Assembly: GCA_033063855.1 (NCBI GenBank)
Contig: CP093830.1
Span: 6,944,854-7,008,853, forward strand
Source of the DNA: Smittia aterrima
Lineage: Eukaryota > Arthropoda > Insecta > Diptera > Chironomidae
Direction of reading: 5' to 3'
DNA length: 64,000 nucleotides
The notes under the pieces were generated by a model. That model was not told where the DNA came from and ran no database searches. It saw nothing but the letters and a program-made list of their open reading frames with translations. Positions 47,783 through 57,194 of the stretch are shown here, piece after piece (position 1 is the stretch's first letter; the number at the start of each line of letters is the position of its first letter). The position numbers and the translations under genes are program-made.

Positions 47783-50700
47783 TCACTGAATCTCACACAT
47801 TCCGAGCTTCCCCTCATCTTTGCCTTCAACAACTTCCTCCTCGATGTCACGCGCTAATTCGACAACACTTGCATCGAGATCTCCAGCGATGCAATCTGAA
47901 GAAGAGAAATATTTGTAAGAAACGAGAAGTGACAATTATTTTGAAGGAAATCAGAAATTGAAATTGATTGGAAAAAAAGCTTTTAAAAGAAAAAAGCTCA
48001 AAAGCTTCCCTTCTTAAAAGCTTTCAATTCCAATCAAATTCAATTTGTCTGACAAAGCTAAGCTAATTAAAAGAACAAAGGAATTGAGTCCAAGACGTCA
48101 TTCAGCCGGTTAAGTTTAAATATTTTTTTTTTCAAAGAGGAAATAAGAAAAAGAAGAAAAAAATTGAAAGTTTAAGAATTACCGAAAAAAATTCGTTTTC
48201 GATTTTCGTGAGTTTTGTGGATTTCATTTTTCATATTTTTTCTAAAGATGCGTCCACAACACTACGACCAAAAAATTGAATACTGAAAAATATAACAAAA
48301 ACGTGTTTTCGGTTTGTTTCGTGTGTCTCATCGGTTCGTGTTTCTTGTGTTATAAATGTCTAGTGAGTGTCATTTCGTGTGATTGTGCTGAATTTCCAGT
48401 TTTTCTTTTGGTCGATTGGATCAGATTTATCGAAGAAATTATCGTTATCGAAAAATTGAGATTTTTAAATCGGAAAGCGATTCGTTGTGCGCTGACCACA
48501 CTACAACAAAGTCAGTTCTCTACGATTTCGGGCCCGACTTTAACGAAAACATCAAGTATACAAAAACATGTGGATTGTAAGAAAGAATCGTTACGACAGA
48601 GATATTGACAGAGATTCGAATGTTGAGCTCACCATGCGAGATAAGCCCGCGCATCTGAAGTGTGCTGATCATTGGTGGTCGAACGGGCTTGTTCTCGATA
48701 ATCCTTTCGATCTCCAGCATCACAGCGATAGACAAACGTGGAAGCAACTGAAAGGAAATTAAATCAAACAAGTTCTAAAGACAAACTTTGTCGTCTTCTC
48801 TCTCACTTGTAAAGCTTGAAGGCTTTGTGTAAGCTGTTCAGTAGTTTTCGCACTAATTAAAAGACACTGAACGGGCTCATGTTTCAGAGTCCATGCTATC
48901 GAGAGTTGCGTAAGACTACAACCAAGCTTTTCTGCTAATAAATTTAAGTCACGAACTTTCTCCAAATGCCTTTTGGCTTCTTCAACTCGATCCTAGAAAG
49001 AAAAGAAAGATGATTAAAACTTTTAATGGCATTTTCGTGCGTCAGCGTTTCTACTTCTTTTGCCACCTCATCCTCAGTCCACGATGAGTTTTGTGTCTTA
49101 GATCTGAGTGAGTTCTTCGAGAAGAACAGTCGCTCAGAGTTTTCCGTCAAATACATGCCAAGCGGTCCCCAAGCCATCATCCCAACGCCAATTTTATTGT
49201 ACATTTCCGGCAGATAAAGCTCAGCACGCTCACGACAGAACATGTGATACTCTGATTGCTCCATAATTGGCGTGACGCAGTTAAACTCACGACAATTGGT
49301 GTAAGCTTCCATTATCTCGGTTGTCGACCATTTTGAGCTTCCTGTAAAGTGTTTTTGAAGCGTGAGAACATCAAAGGGAGACGATTAACAGTCGACCTAC
49401 CCCAATACATGACCCAGCCTTTATTAATGACGTAATTCATCGCCCGCACGACCTCTGCAAATTCATTTTTTTCGGTAAAGTGAACCTTGTTTAGTGAACA
49501 TCTAATTTTACCTTCCATCGGGCACATCGAATCTGCTTTGTGAATTATAAGGACGTCGATGTAATCCAGTTGTAATCGTTTCAGGCTCGCCTGAACACTT
49601 TCGATTATGTGCTTTCGGGATAAACCACGTTCTTCACCTCTATAACGAGTGTGACAATCCGGACAGAGGCAGAGTGAGAAAGGAGAGAGAAAAATGAAAT
49701 AAAACGAAGAAGAAGGCGTTGAGGTGACGTGAAAAGAAAGAAACTTTCTCGTTTGTGTGCATTTATGCGACAAACTTTTCTAGAGCTTCGGGGATATCAA
49801 AAACGTTCTCTCTAAAGAGCAGCATAGCATAAACGACTAAATATTTACGACGCTTGGCTATTTATAAAGCTAGACATTGAGCAGCTTCGTACACATAAAT
49901 GCACACAGCAGGCGTTTTGCTCGCTTGCGGGGGCAGATAGAGAATGAACACTTTTCTCTAAACTGTTCTACTCTACTAAATCTCAGTGTCATAATAATTT
50001 ACTTTATGCTCCAATAAATTTTCACTGTCACGACATAAGTCATCCGCTTCCAGTTCATTTTCTTTAGAATATTTCCCATCTCAATCTCAGCGCGTGGTCC
50101 CGAATGCAGGTCCGATAAATCGAAGAGATTTATTCCGCTCTCGTAAGCAAGCTTGATGATGGTCTCGGCCTGCTCCTCCGTGATACCATTCGCAAACACC
50201 GACCAAGTTCCCAAAGCGACGTTTGAAACACGGAGACCGCTTTTACCGATGTTTTTATAGCGCAACCCTTTTCGAAAGGGATGAAGAAAGCAATTGATAT
50301 TCAAGAAGATATTTTAAGCTTTTTTTCAAGTCACCTGGGGTCGATGAAACATTTTTGAGCGATGTCTTGGATCCGAGGCTGACTGATCGTCCTTAAATCA
50401 AAACGTTAGCAAAGCCCAAAGTAATTTAAAGTTTATAGGTCGAGTCTTACTTAAATCAAGCCCCGTATTGCCACTGAACTCTTCCATGCAGTCTAGCGAT
50501 GCAATTGGTGCGCACAATCTGCGTGAGAAACAAAAATTGACGCATTTAAACTCAATTCTCTCGCTCGCTTTTCATTTCGTGTTTATCGCGGAGTTTATTT
50601 CGTTATTTTTTGTTTGGGTAAGGTCAGGGGTGCAATAAATATTATAGACACTCAGTATTGCTATGGGACTTTAGGGAGCTTTATAGCCTAACTCTTCAAC

Positions 50701-50808
50701 ATGCAGTTACCTGTAAATTGTCACATCACCACCCTCGCCAGCAGCCTCCTCGTTCATTTGGCCCTGGTTATTGTTATCGTCCGTGTTTTGACATAAAGCG
50801 AGTGACAT
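47783..50808 (-). CDS. Hk: Hyperkinetic, Shaker-type potassium channel beta subunit (aldo-keto reductase fold)
   Basis: Kv-beta subunits bind the T1 domain of Shaker channels and couple NADP(H) redox state to inactivation. Ten exons: 50711-50808, 50451-50518, 50335-50391, 50003-50267, 49512-49639, 49401-49454, 49055 (or 49067)-49341, 48807-48992, 48633-48747 and 47783-47895. Phases agree, giving 456 aa (452 with the other donor). The N-terminus is MSLALCQNTDDNNNQGQ. The AKR core starts TPGLRYKNIGKSGLRVSNVA and includes LGTW, GEERGLSRKHIIES, DYIDVLIIHKAD, EQSEYHMFCRE, NKIGVGMMAWGPL, LGCSLTQLSIAWTLKHEP and ENKPVRPPMIST. At the usual AKR Tyr position I read FDLSDLHS, a His. The Lys in VVTVKIYW is kept. 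The annotated stop is a UGA followed by a long open frame, described separately. Confidence 0.93.
47896..48632 (-). other. Hyperkinetic intron 9 (737 bp), carrying a long hairpin
   Basis: This is a phase-1 intron between the exon ending LQMRGLISH and the terminal exon DCIAGDLDAS. It contains the inverted repeat at 47955-48046. Otherwise it is AT-rich with no further coding signal I trust. Confidence 0.7.
47955..48046. repeat. Imperfect inverted repeat forming a roughly 92-nt hairpin
   Basis: The left arm, 47955-47986, pairs with the right arm, 48014-48046. The outer 19 bp have one mismatch, then there is a small AA/TTG internal loop, then 11 perfect pairs (AAAGCTTTTAA). The apical loop is about 27 nt. 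The size resembles a pre-miRNA or a splice-regulating intronic stem. I do not recognise a known miRNA in it. Confidence 0.7.
49640..50002 (-). other. Hyperkinetic intron 4 (363 bp)
   Basis: The donor follows the AA of the Lys codon (ATA AA|gtaaat) and the acceptor precedes A GGT GAA GAA. It contains no supportable feature. Confidence 0.7.
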
Positions 50809-53127
50809 ACTCCCAGCACCTGCGTCCAGTGTGTCGTGTTTCAAATGCTCCAGAAAAATTAATTAAATTGCCTCGTCTGTTCCGTGTGACTCTTTTAGAT
50901 AGCCAAACAGATTTTTATATCTCCGAGTTTTCACAAAAACTTAAATTCAACGGAACGAAAATAACGAGAAGAATATTTTTCTATCTCTAATCACATGGGC
51001 TCACTGGCAGTTTTTCTTTTTTACTTGTCACTTGAAATGACGAGAAATAAACTCAGAAAAGCAACTGAAGGAACAAGAGCTCTCGTCTTTCACTACATTG
51101 AAGGCATATTGCTGCTTGGGGATTCTTCTCAGTAGTAATCACTGCACGTAACGATCGCAAACAATTTGATTTAATCGTTTCGTCTTCACACTCGTCGAAT
51201 ATCTCTTCGACTTAACAACTAGCTATTGCACATTAATCTACGATGTCACGGATTAATTGTAAAGTTCACAAAGCACACACATCTGGATCAAAACAAAAGA
51301 TTGAAGATTAAACAAAGTTAAAGGAAATGATAGTGAAAATGTTGGGAACGGAAGTAGAAACTTTTCTTTCTTTTTCTTTTTTTTTGTTGCCCTTTCCAAG
51401 CACAAACGAGTGAGTGAAGGAGAGAAAGGAAAACTTTATTTCGCAAACCGTATGAAAGTCAGAATGAAAAATCAATGTTTTACGGAAAGGTTTCCAGTGG
51501 CGGAGCGGATGTCCACATGGGGTCGAAGTCGATCGTTAAGAAATCGTTGCGGCAACTGCTCGACTTACTGCGAAAGAGTTTTCTTTGATTAACGTTCAAT
51601 GCTCTCGCCATGTCGACTTCCTTGTCAGACATTGCATGCTTCCATGCTATTGAATAGCGTTCGAAAGAAAATCGCTCGATTCATCCTTGACAAATACATA
51701 ATACAGAATTGATTGCCCAAAAATTGATCTTGAATTATCGCCACTTTGCATTTCAATTCGTTGTTATTGTTTCTCGGAATGATTGGTCGAGGGTATGAGA
51801 CGTTTTGGCTATTTTAGGAAACCTAATTTGCATAATTGTGTGTGGTTGTAAGTAGCTTAATGCTTTCTCAAACGCCTCCTATCACTCTCATTCTTAAATG
51901 TTCTAAGTGAAAGTTCCGTCAATCGATTATTTAATGAAAGAGCTCGCGATGTTGTCGTGGACGCATTTTGCAACGAGGCCTTCTAACGCACACTTTTATG
52001 TTTTGTTAATTTTGCGAAGCAATCAATTTTGAATTTACAATTATTTCCGCACGCTGACACCACCCGAACTTTTTTTTTCAATATTCGGTCTAAGTTCTCG
52101 CAACTCTTCAACGCTTAATCGCAAATGGTGGCAGATGAGAAAGCAATTTCGATGCAAATATATAAACAGACACGACATCGCGGTGGGGCGAAGGTGGAAA
52201 GGGGTGATTAATTGTTTTGTATGCATTGCATTGAGGAAGGAAAAAAGTTTTGGCTCTCGAGAAGAGGAAAATTTTCAAGATCTCTTCGAAGGAAGATGAA
52301 GAAGAAAATTAAGCAATTTCCAGCGCAAAACGAAAAATTTGTAGGTCACAACTTTTTTTTTGTCGAATAAAAAAAACAAGCGACAAGAAAATTCATCCGT
52401 AAAACCATTGAAAATTATGTTTTGTTAGTTTTGCTGTCACTCTAATGTTTGTCAAATTTCCGCATTTTCATTCTCTTCCTTGTTCCTGTCTCACTCTTTC
52501 ACTCACTCGCGAGGTGATGGAAATCACGAAAAACTGTCATTCACTTCGTGAAATCTTCGAATATTGTTTATGATGTGCAAAGAAAAGACGACGTCCCATC
52601 ATCAAATGTATACGAGAAATGATTATTTTTAGAGTGGCTTTAAAGTGGAGGAAAATCATAAAATAAATTTTCAATTTTCTCTCTTTTTTTGACGGAGGAA
52701 AACTCACAACAAACCAAAACACTAGAAATATAAATAAAAACTGAGAAGGAAAATTCTAATTCCGCGAAATTTTCCTGCTTTTACTCTTCGTATCGTCTTC
52801 TGCACATGCGTGGAAATTTCTTCGATGTTTTTGAAGCTTTCAATGTAATTTTGATGAGAATGAGTGAATTGTTAATTGAAGAATTAAATTTTATTGTTTA
52901 AAGTTTAAGTCTTCAATGGAAATAAACTATTTTTAGTAAATTAATCGAAGCTTTCTGTTGTTGGATTGAGCCGGAGCTTTTCTATTTTTAACGTACAAAT
53001 TTTATTCAAAATGACTTCCACTTAGTCACATGCTCCTCGTTCGGATTAAGAACGGGCCCAGGATTTTAGCTTTGATGAAAAAAGTAAACAAACAAATCTT
53101 CGCACGTTTTTATTTGAATTAACTAAA
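50809..53127. other. Divergent intergenic region between Hyperkinetic and the C1orf131-like gene
   Basis: It should contain the Hyperkinetic promoter and 5' UTR (from about 50809 upwards) and the promoter of the gene starting at 53128. It is AT-rich with scattered short chance open frames. No element is identified. Confidence 0.5.
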
Positions 53128-53664
53128 ATGATAAGAACTAAAGCTTCGATAGTGAAACAAAACTCGTCAGAGTCAAGTTTTAAAGTTACAGTGTTCGACA
53201 GTAAGAAAAGGAAACTTCCTAAAACAGCTCCACCAGGAAAAATTGCGAATAAAGACGATTCTGATTCAGAATTTGAAAGAGTTTTTGGAGATGGACCTAA
53301 GAGGAAGAAAGGCAAGAAAGAGGCGACTTTCCAATCAGCAAGACGAGAGATAATCAACTTTGGAATCGCTGGCTCGAGTCACTCAGAAAAAATTGATCTC
53401 AATCAACAATTGGCAATTCAACTTGGAGCGAAACCCGCAAAGAAGATTGCACGAAATTACAAAGAAATTCTAGAGGAAAAGCGATTGCAGAAGGAACAAG
53501 AGAAGTCAGTGAATAAACGAACGATATTCGGAACATCTGCAAGTCTTCAATACCGCAATCAAAAGCGAATACCAAGAAAAGGTGACGGACTCTTGAAGCG
53601 ATACGGCAAAGTCGAGAAGGCAGATAGACCACAAGAAAACTTAGGAAAGAAACGAAAACATTAA
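53128..53664 (+). CDS. C1orf131-like nucleolar protein (DUF4602)
   Basis: A 178-aa single-exon protein, strongly basic. After a Ser/Lys-rich N-terminus with an acidic patch (NKDDSDSEFERVFGDG) and a nuclear-signal-like GPKRKKGKKE, it has the DUF4602 core. That core runs from ATFQSARREIINFGIAG to DLNQQLAIQLGAKPAKK and then NYKEILEEKRLQKEQE, in the order and spacing of human C1orf131. The human protein is a small-subunit processome component in the nucleolus, so a pre-rRNA processing role is inferred. It ends with a Lys/Arg-rich tail (NLGKKRKH). An AATAAA-like signal lies near 53688. The next gene starts only 118 bp downstream on the same strand. Confidence 0.82.
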   Translation: MIRTKASIVKQNSSESSFKVTVFDSKKRKLPKTAPPGKIANKDDSDSEFERVFGDGPKRKKGKKEATFQSARREIINFGIAGSSHSEKIDLNQQLAIQLGAKPAKKIARNYKEILEEKRLQKEQEKSVNKRTIFGTSASLQYRNQKRIPRKGDGLLKRYGKVEKADRPQENLGKKRKH

Positions 53665-53782
53665 TAACTAAATTGTTTTTTATATGAAATAAATGAAATC
53701 ACAATACAAAAGCAATCATTGAATTTTCAACTTTAACTTTTCGGTTTTTTGAATCAAAACATTTTATTAAATTTTCAGTAAA

Positions 53783-54292
53783 ATGGAAAGCAATCAACCA
53801 TCAACTCATTCAAAGAACTCTTCGCGAACATCTTCTGTGACACACCTTCTATCTCGGAAACCAAAAAAGTCAGAAGTTGTTCTAGCTACAGAAGCTTACG
53901 ACGATTCAAACTTACACAGTCCATCGTGCAATGTAGGAAACGAGATCGCTAAGCTGATCAAACAAGTTGACGCTCTCCTTAAGAATCCTGAATGCAAAAG
54001 TCAACTTGATAAGCTGATTGAAATCAAGAAGTTTCTAATGAAGAAGAATACGCCAAGTAGAAGCTTCCTCGACAAGCTACGAGGAAAATCGAAAGGAAAG
54101 CAAGTTCAGTACAGTTCAAATGAAGTTTGGGAAGAAACACCAAATGAAGTCTCGTTTGATGCTCCTCACGAACCAGAAAAGGCAGATTCTCAAGATCTTG
54201 TGAATATAAATTTGGACGACTCGATTCTTCACTTAGCTGACGACTTGATAACAATATTCAACTGGTGTCGGAGTCTTTTAAACAGCAATTGA
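53783..54292 (+). CDS. Unrecognised 169-aa hydrophilic protein
   Basis: A single-exon open frame from an ATG with sequence TAAAATGG. I do not recognise the family. It begins with a Ser/Thr-rich stretch (NQPSTHSKNSSRTSSVTHLL) and a basic patch (RKPKKSE). Next comes a probable amphipathic helix (NEIAKLIKQVDALLKNPECK, SQLDKLIEIKKFLMKK), a basic SFLDKLRGKSKGKQ, an acidic linker and a C-terminal helix (DSILHLADDLITIFNWCRSL). No signal peptide or TM is seen. A pyrimidine-rich TTTTCAG ends 4 nt before the ATG, so its 5' end may be a spliced leader exon, perhaps shared with the upstream gene. It converges on the DUF4485 gene, with stops about 42 bp apart. Confidence 0.65.
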   Translation: MESNQPSTHSKNSSRTSSVTHLLSRKPKKSEVVLATEAYDDSNLHSPSCNVGNEIAKLIKQVDALLKNPECKSQLDKLIEIKKFLMKKNTPSRSFLDKLRGKSKGKQVQYSSNEVWEETPNEVSFDAPHEPEKADSQDLVNINLDDSILHLADDLITIFNWCRSLLNSN

Positions 54293-54334
54293 AACAACTC
54301 TTTATCTTTTAAATAAATTCACAAAAATAAAGAT

Positions 54335-55056
54335 TTATTTGAAGTAATTACTGAAGCATCCACCGTAGCAGATAATTCCGTTATTAGGAAAAATTTGATC
54401 CTCGAAAAAGAGAGGCGGAGGTTTATAGTCAGTTCGGAAATTTGTAAATGCATTCGCTGTCAATCCTTGTTGCCTCAACAAATCGATCTTGTTTTTCTTG
54501 TCCATTTCTGCCATTAAAGTTCTCAGTTTCGCGTCCTAAGTAAAGTAAAATTGAATAATTTTTTTTAAAAAAGTTGATGAACTTACATTGAATATTCGAT
54601 TGATATCTGAAAGATTCTGTGGCGGTTCATTGTTGAAGGGCTCAGAGATTTTCATGGTTTGCATTTGAAAAACCAGAAAAGATAGAAAAGTGTTTCGTTT
54701 TGTCATTGGAGTGTTTCCTGCTGGATCTAAGAGAGCCGCAATCCATTTGCGAACATATTTTGACACTGAAGTGAAAAAAGTTAAAGAAGAACTCAACAAG
54801 AAATTGAAATCTTACGATTAAATGGAACAGTTGGCAGCAAAGCAATTGCCATCTCAAAGTTATCAGCGAAAAATGGCTCAACATTCTCGTCAGATTGTTG
54901 CTTGAGAGCTGATGCCGTCGACTTTCGTGAATTTGTGATTTTTGAAAGAGATTTATTGACAGCGACTTGAGATCGAGCTGGAAGGACTCTCTGCCTTAGT
55001 GGACCCGCCAAACTTTCAAATAACTTTTTTTTACTTTGAACATTAGATTTAGCCAT
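54335..55056 (-). CDS. DUF4485-domain protein
   Basis: Three exons, 54816-55056, 54587-54765 and 54335-54535, in phase, give 206 aa. A basic Ser-rich N-terminus (MAKSNVQSKKKLFESLAG) leads into a DUF4485-like domain: FADNFEMAIALLPTVPFNR across the first splice into LSKYVRKWIAALLDPAGN, then KRNTFLSFLVFQM and EPFNNEPPQNLSDINRIF. That pattern (WI..L.dP.g..K.RN....L) is the DUF4485 signature found in CEP112 and small ciliary or centrosomal proteins. A short C-terminal part has KLRTLMAEMDKKNKIDLLRQ and ends CYGGCFSNYFK. A centrosome or cilium role would be inference from family only. An in-frame ATG at 55125 would add a hydrophobic leader; I prefer 55056. It is divergent from the DUF4728-like gene with 267 bp between. 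Confidence 0.78.
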
Positions 55057-55323
55057 GATGACGACAAATTTTTGAAATGCAATTGAAAAGGTTGCTACAC
55101 TTAAAAGTTTAATAAAAACTGCCACACGATTTCATTCACTTCAAGCATCGCAAAATTTTACGCACGTGAATCTTCAAGAAGCGATTTTCTTCTCAATTTT
55201 CCCGAAAATCTCTCGCGAGATGAGAAAAATGTTTCAGCTTCTTCGTTCAGTCGCACAAATTTTATTCGACCGATCACAACTGCGGAAAAGTCTTGAAAAT
55301 TTTATTTCCTCCAACAAAGGAAA

Positions 55324-56015
55324 ATGGTTCGTGTCAAGAGCTTCTTGGGTTGTATCTCTTTGGAGACTGGAGGCATTTGCCTTGGATGGTTCTTCTTCAG
55401 CACATTCTTCGTCATCACGAGCGTGATTTTCATTTTCGGTGGGATGTCAATCATATCAAAGCGTAAGTTTTCTTTTGGCCTCGACTCTCGCTCGTGAATC
55501 ATTTTCAAGTTCAAATAGCTCATCCTCTCTACACACTTGTCTGGCTTGATATCATAATCTTCTTGATCATTGTCGTGTATTCCTCGTGGCTAATGATGCA
55601 AGGAATTAAAACGGTGAATGCAAATGAAGTTGAAAGGGAAAGATCGCGAACTAATTTTGTGAACTTTCTCGATCAACATTTTGTTAAATAAAATAATTAA
55701 AATTATTTTTGTGATTAGAAAAATCCGAGCAAGATTCAACCGTTCAGGATAATTTTTATTGTCGCGATCGTCTTGCTGTCAATCAACTTAATCCACTCCA
55801 TTTATCATCTCCGGCTGAGTACATTAAAAGAAGGAAGTGGCATCTCATTCGATAAGGACATTTTCGAAATAATTGAAAACGATTTTAAGTTAACGAGGGT
55901 CGTGCTCAATATTTTCTTCATCGCCTGCTCGATTTACATTTTTATTTTCGTCGATTCGTTGCACAAAACTATTTCCGAGTTCAGACATCGCTTTTATATT
56001 GTCGCTAAGCTTTGA
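55324..56015 (+). CDS. Four-pass membrane protein, DUF4728-like, copy A
   Basis: Exons 55324-55462, 55519-55613 and 55719-56015 (phases 1 and 0) give 176 aa. The start is MVRVKSFLGCISLETGGICL, the Cys-containing LETGG entry typical of an insect four-TM family I know as DUF4728. Four hydrophobic segments follow: WFFFSTFFVITSVIFIF, LVWLDIIIFLIIVVYSSWL, IIFIVAIVLLSINLIHSI and VVLNIFFIACSIYIFIFV. The last is followed by DSLHK and a short tail ending RFYIVAKL. Function is unknown; relatives are small plasma-membrane or epithelial proteins. It is paired with copy B downstream, which has the same exon phases and end motif. Confidence 0.82.
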
Positions 56016-56626
56016 TATTTTAAATTTAAAACTTTATTTGTAAATAAAATTTCTGGAAAACAAAACAAAATCTATTTTTAAATTGTTTACTCACAAACCA
56101 AAATTGAATTTTTAGGTTTTCCGCAATGTCAAGACTTCTCGGAACGGAACTGAAGCCACGTTTAAATAAATGAGGGCAAAGCTTCTGACGAGTCATCATC
56201 TGAGATTCAAATGCGTTCGCAAAGTTATTTTTATACAAAATTAAACGATGAGACGGAAAATTATGAGATTCGCATTCTCTCTCCTGTCTCTGCTCACATT
56301 TCTTTCACAAAACATTAAATTTCGACTTGTCAGTCAGTCGGTTAGCAGGACTCGAAGCATGAAGCAATTGCTTCACCTCTAGCAATTTAAAGTTATTTTA
56401 TAACTCATTAATACGAAACAATTAATTAGAACTCAAAACAAGCGAAACTGAATAATAATCAAAATATTTTGTTGGATTAAGCGGTTGATCTAAAAATAAA
56501 TCTCATTACTTTCCTGTCGCTGCTCGGTGTTTAAAATTAAATTTTCTCCTCTTCCCTCACATTCAAAAGTAATTGAGTGAAAATTTGTTCAAAAGTGACA
56601 AGATAAAAGAAATCTCGATAAGCGAA
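56016..56626. other. Spacer between the two four-pass genes
   Basis: AT-rich DNA with an AATAAA-type signal just after copy A (about 56042). It probably includes the promoter of copy B. No gene is seen. Confidence 0.5.
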
Positions 56627-57194
56627 ATGATTTCGGTGAATAAGTTCCTTTGCTGTTTGAAACTGGAGCTGGGAGGACTCTTCTTAGGATACGTTAACAT
56701 TCTGGTCTCGGTGATCGCAGTTTATTTTGTTATCTTCAATTGTAAGTGAATGATCGATCAATTAAAAATGTTTTCTAAGAAAAGTTTATTCTTAAAGTTG
56801 GAGATGAAGTCCTTCAATTAGTTTTGTTGCTCTGCGCTGCAGTCACTTACGGATTGATGAGCTTCTTGTTGGTTCAAGGAACGAAACAGGTGAAGAACAT
56901 AAAATCTCTCGTCAAGACTTTCTGAAAATTGCTAAATCTTTTCAGCGAAATCACGTCCTCACTCAACCATTTCGAATTTTGTGTTATCTCGGACTCATCG
57001 GAATAACTTTCGAAATAATTTTGATGATCATACAGCTCAAGTCGAAAACCAACGAAACGATCTTCTTTCATCACGTTCTTGCAGCAGTTTGTGGACTCTT
57101 CTTGGAATTTTACATTCTCCTCGTGGTTGATGCTTTGCATAAAAGATTTCGAGACGAGAAGTTCCATCGCGGAGGCTTCATCATCGCTCGATGA
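56627..57194 (+). CDS. Four-pass membrane protein, DUF4728-like, copy B
   Basis: Exons 56627-56741, 56798-56889 and 56946-57194 give 151 aa. It begins MISVNKFLCCLKLELGGLFL, equivalent to the LETGG entry of copy A. It has four TM segments (GYVNILVSVIAVYFVIF, LVLLLCAAVTYGLMSFLLV, LCYLGLIGITFEIILMII, VCGLFLEFYILLVV) followed by DALHK and a basic tail ending GGFIIAR. Intron phases (1, then 0) and the VDxLHK motif are shared with copy A, so they are tandem duplicates, old enough that most other residues differ. The loop between TM3 and TM4 is shorter than in copy A. Function is unknown. Confidence 0.82.

Noticed and set aside
50658..50990. Plus open frame of 110 codons
   Set aside because: It overlaps antisense to the first coding exon of Hyperkinetic (50711-50808), whose phase and splice match are convincing.
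55057..55125. Longer start for the DUF4485 protein
   Set aside because: It would add a hydrophobic leader not expected for this family. The internal ATG at 55056 is followed at once by the basic N-terminus.
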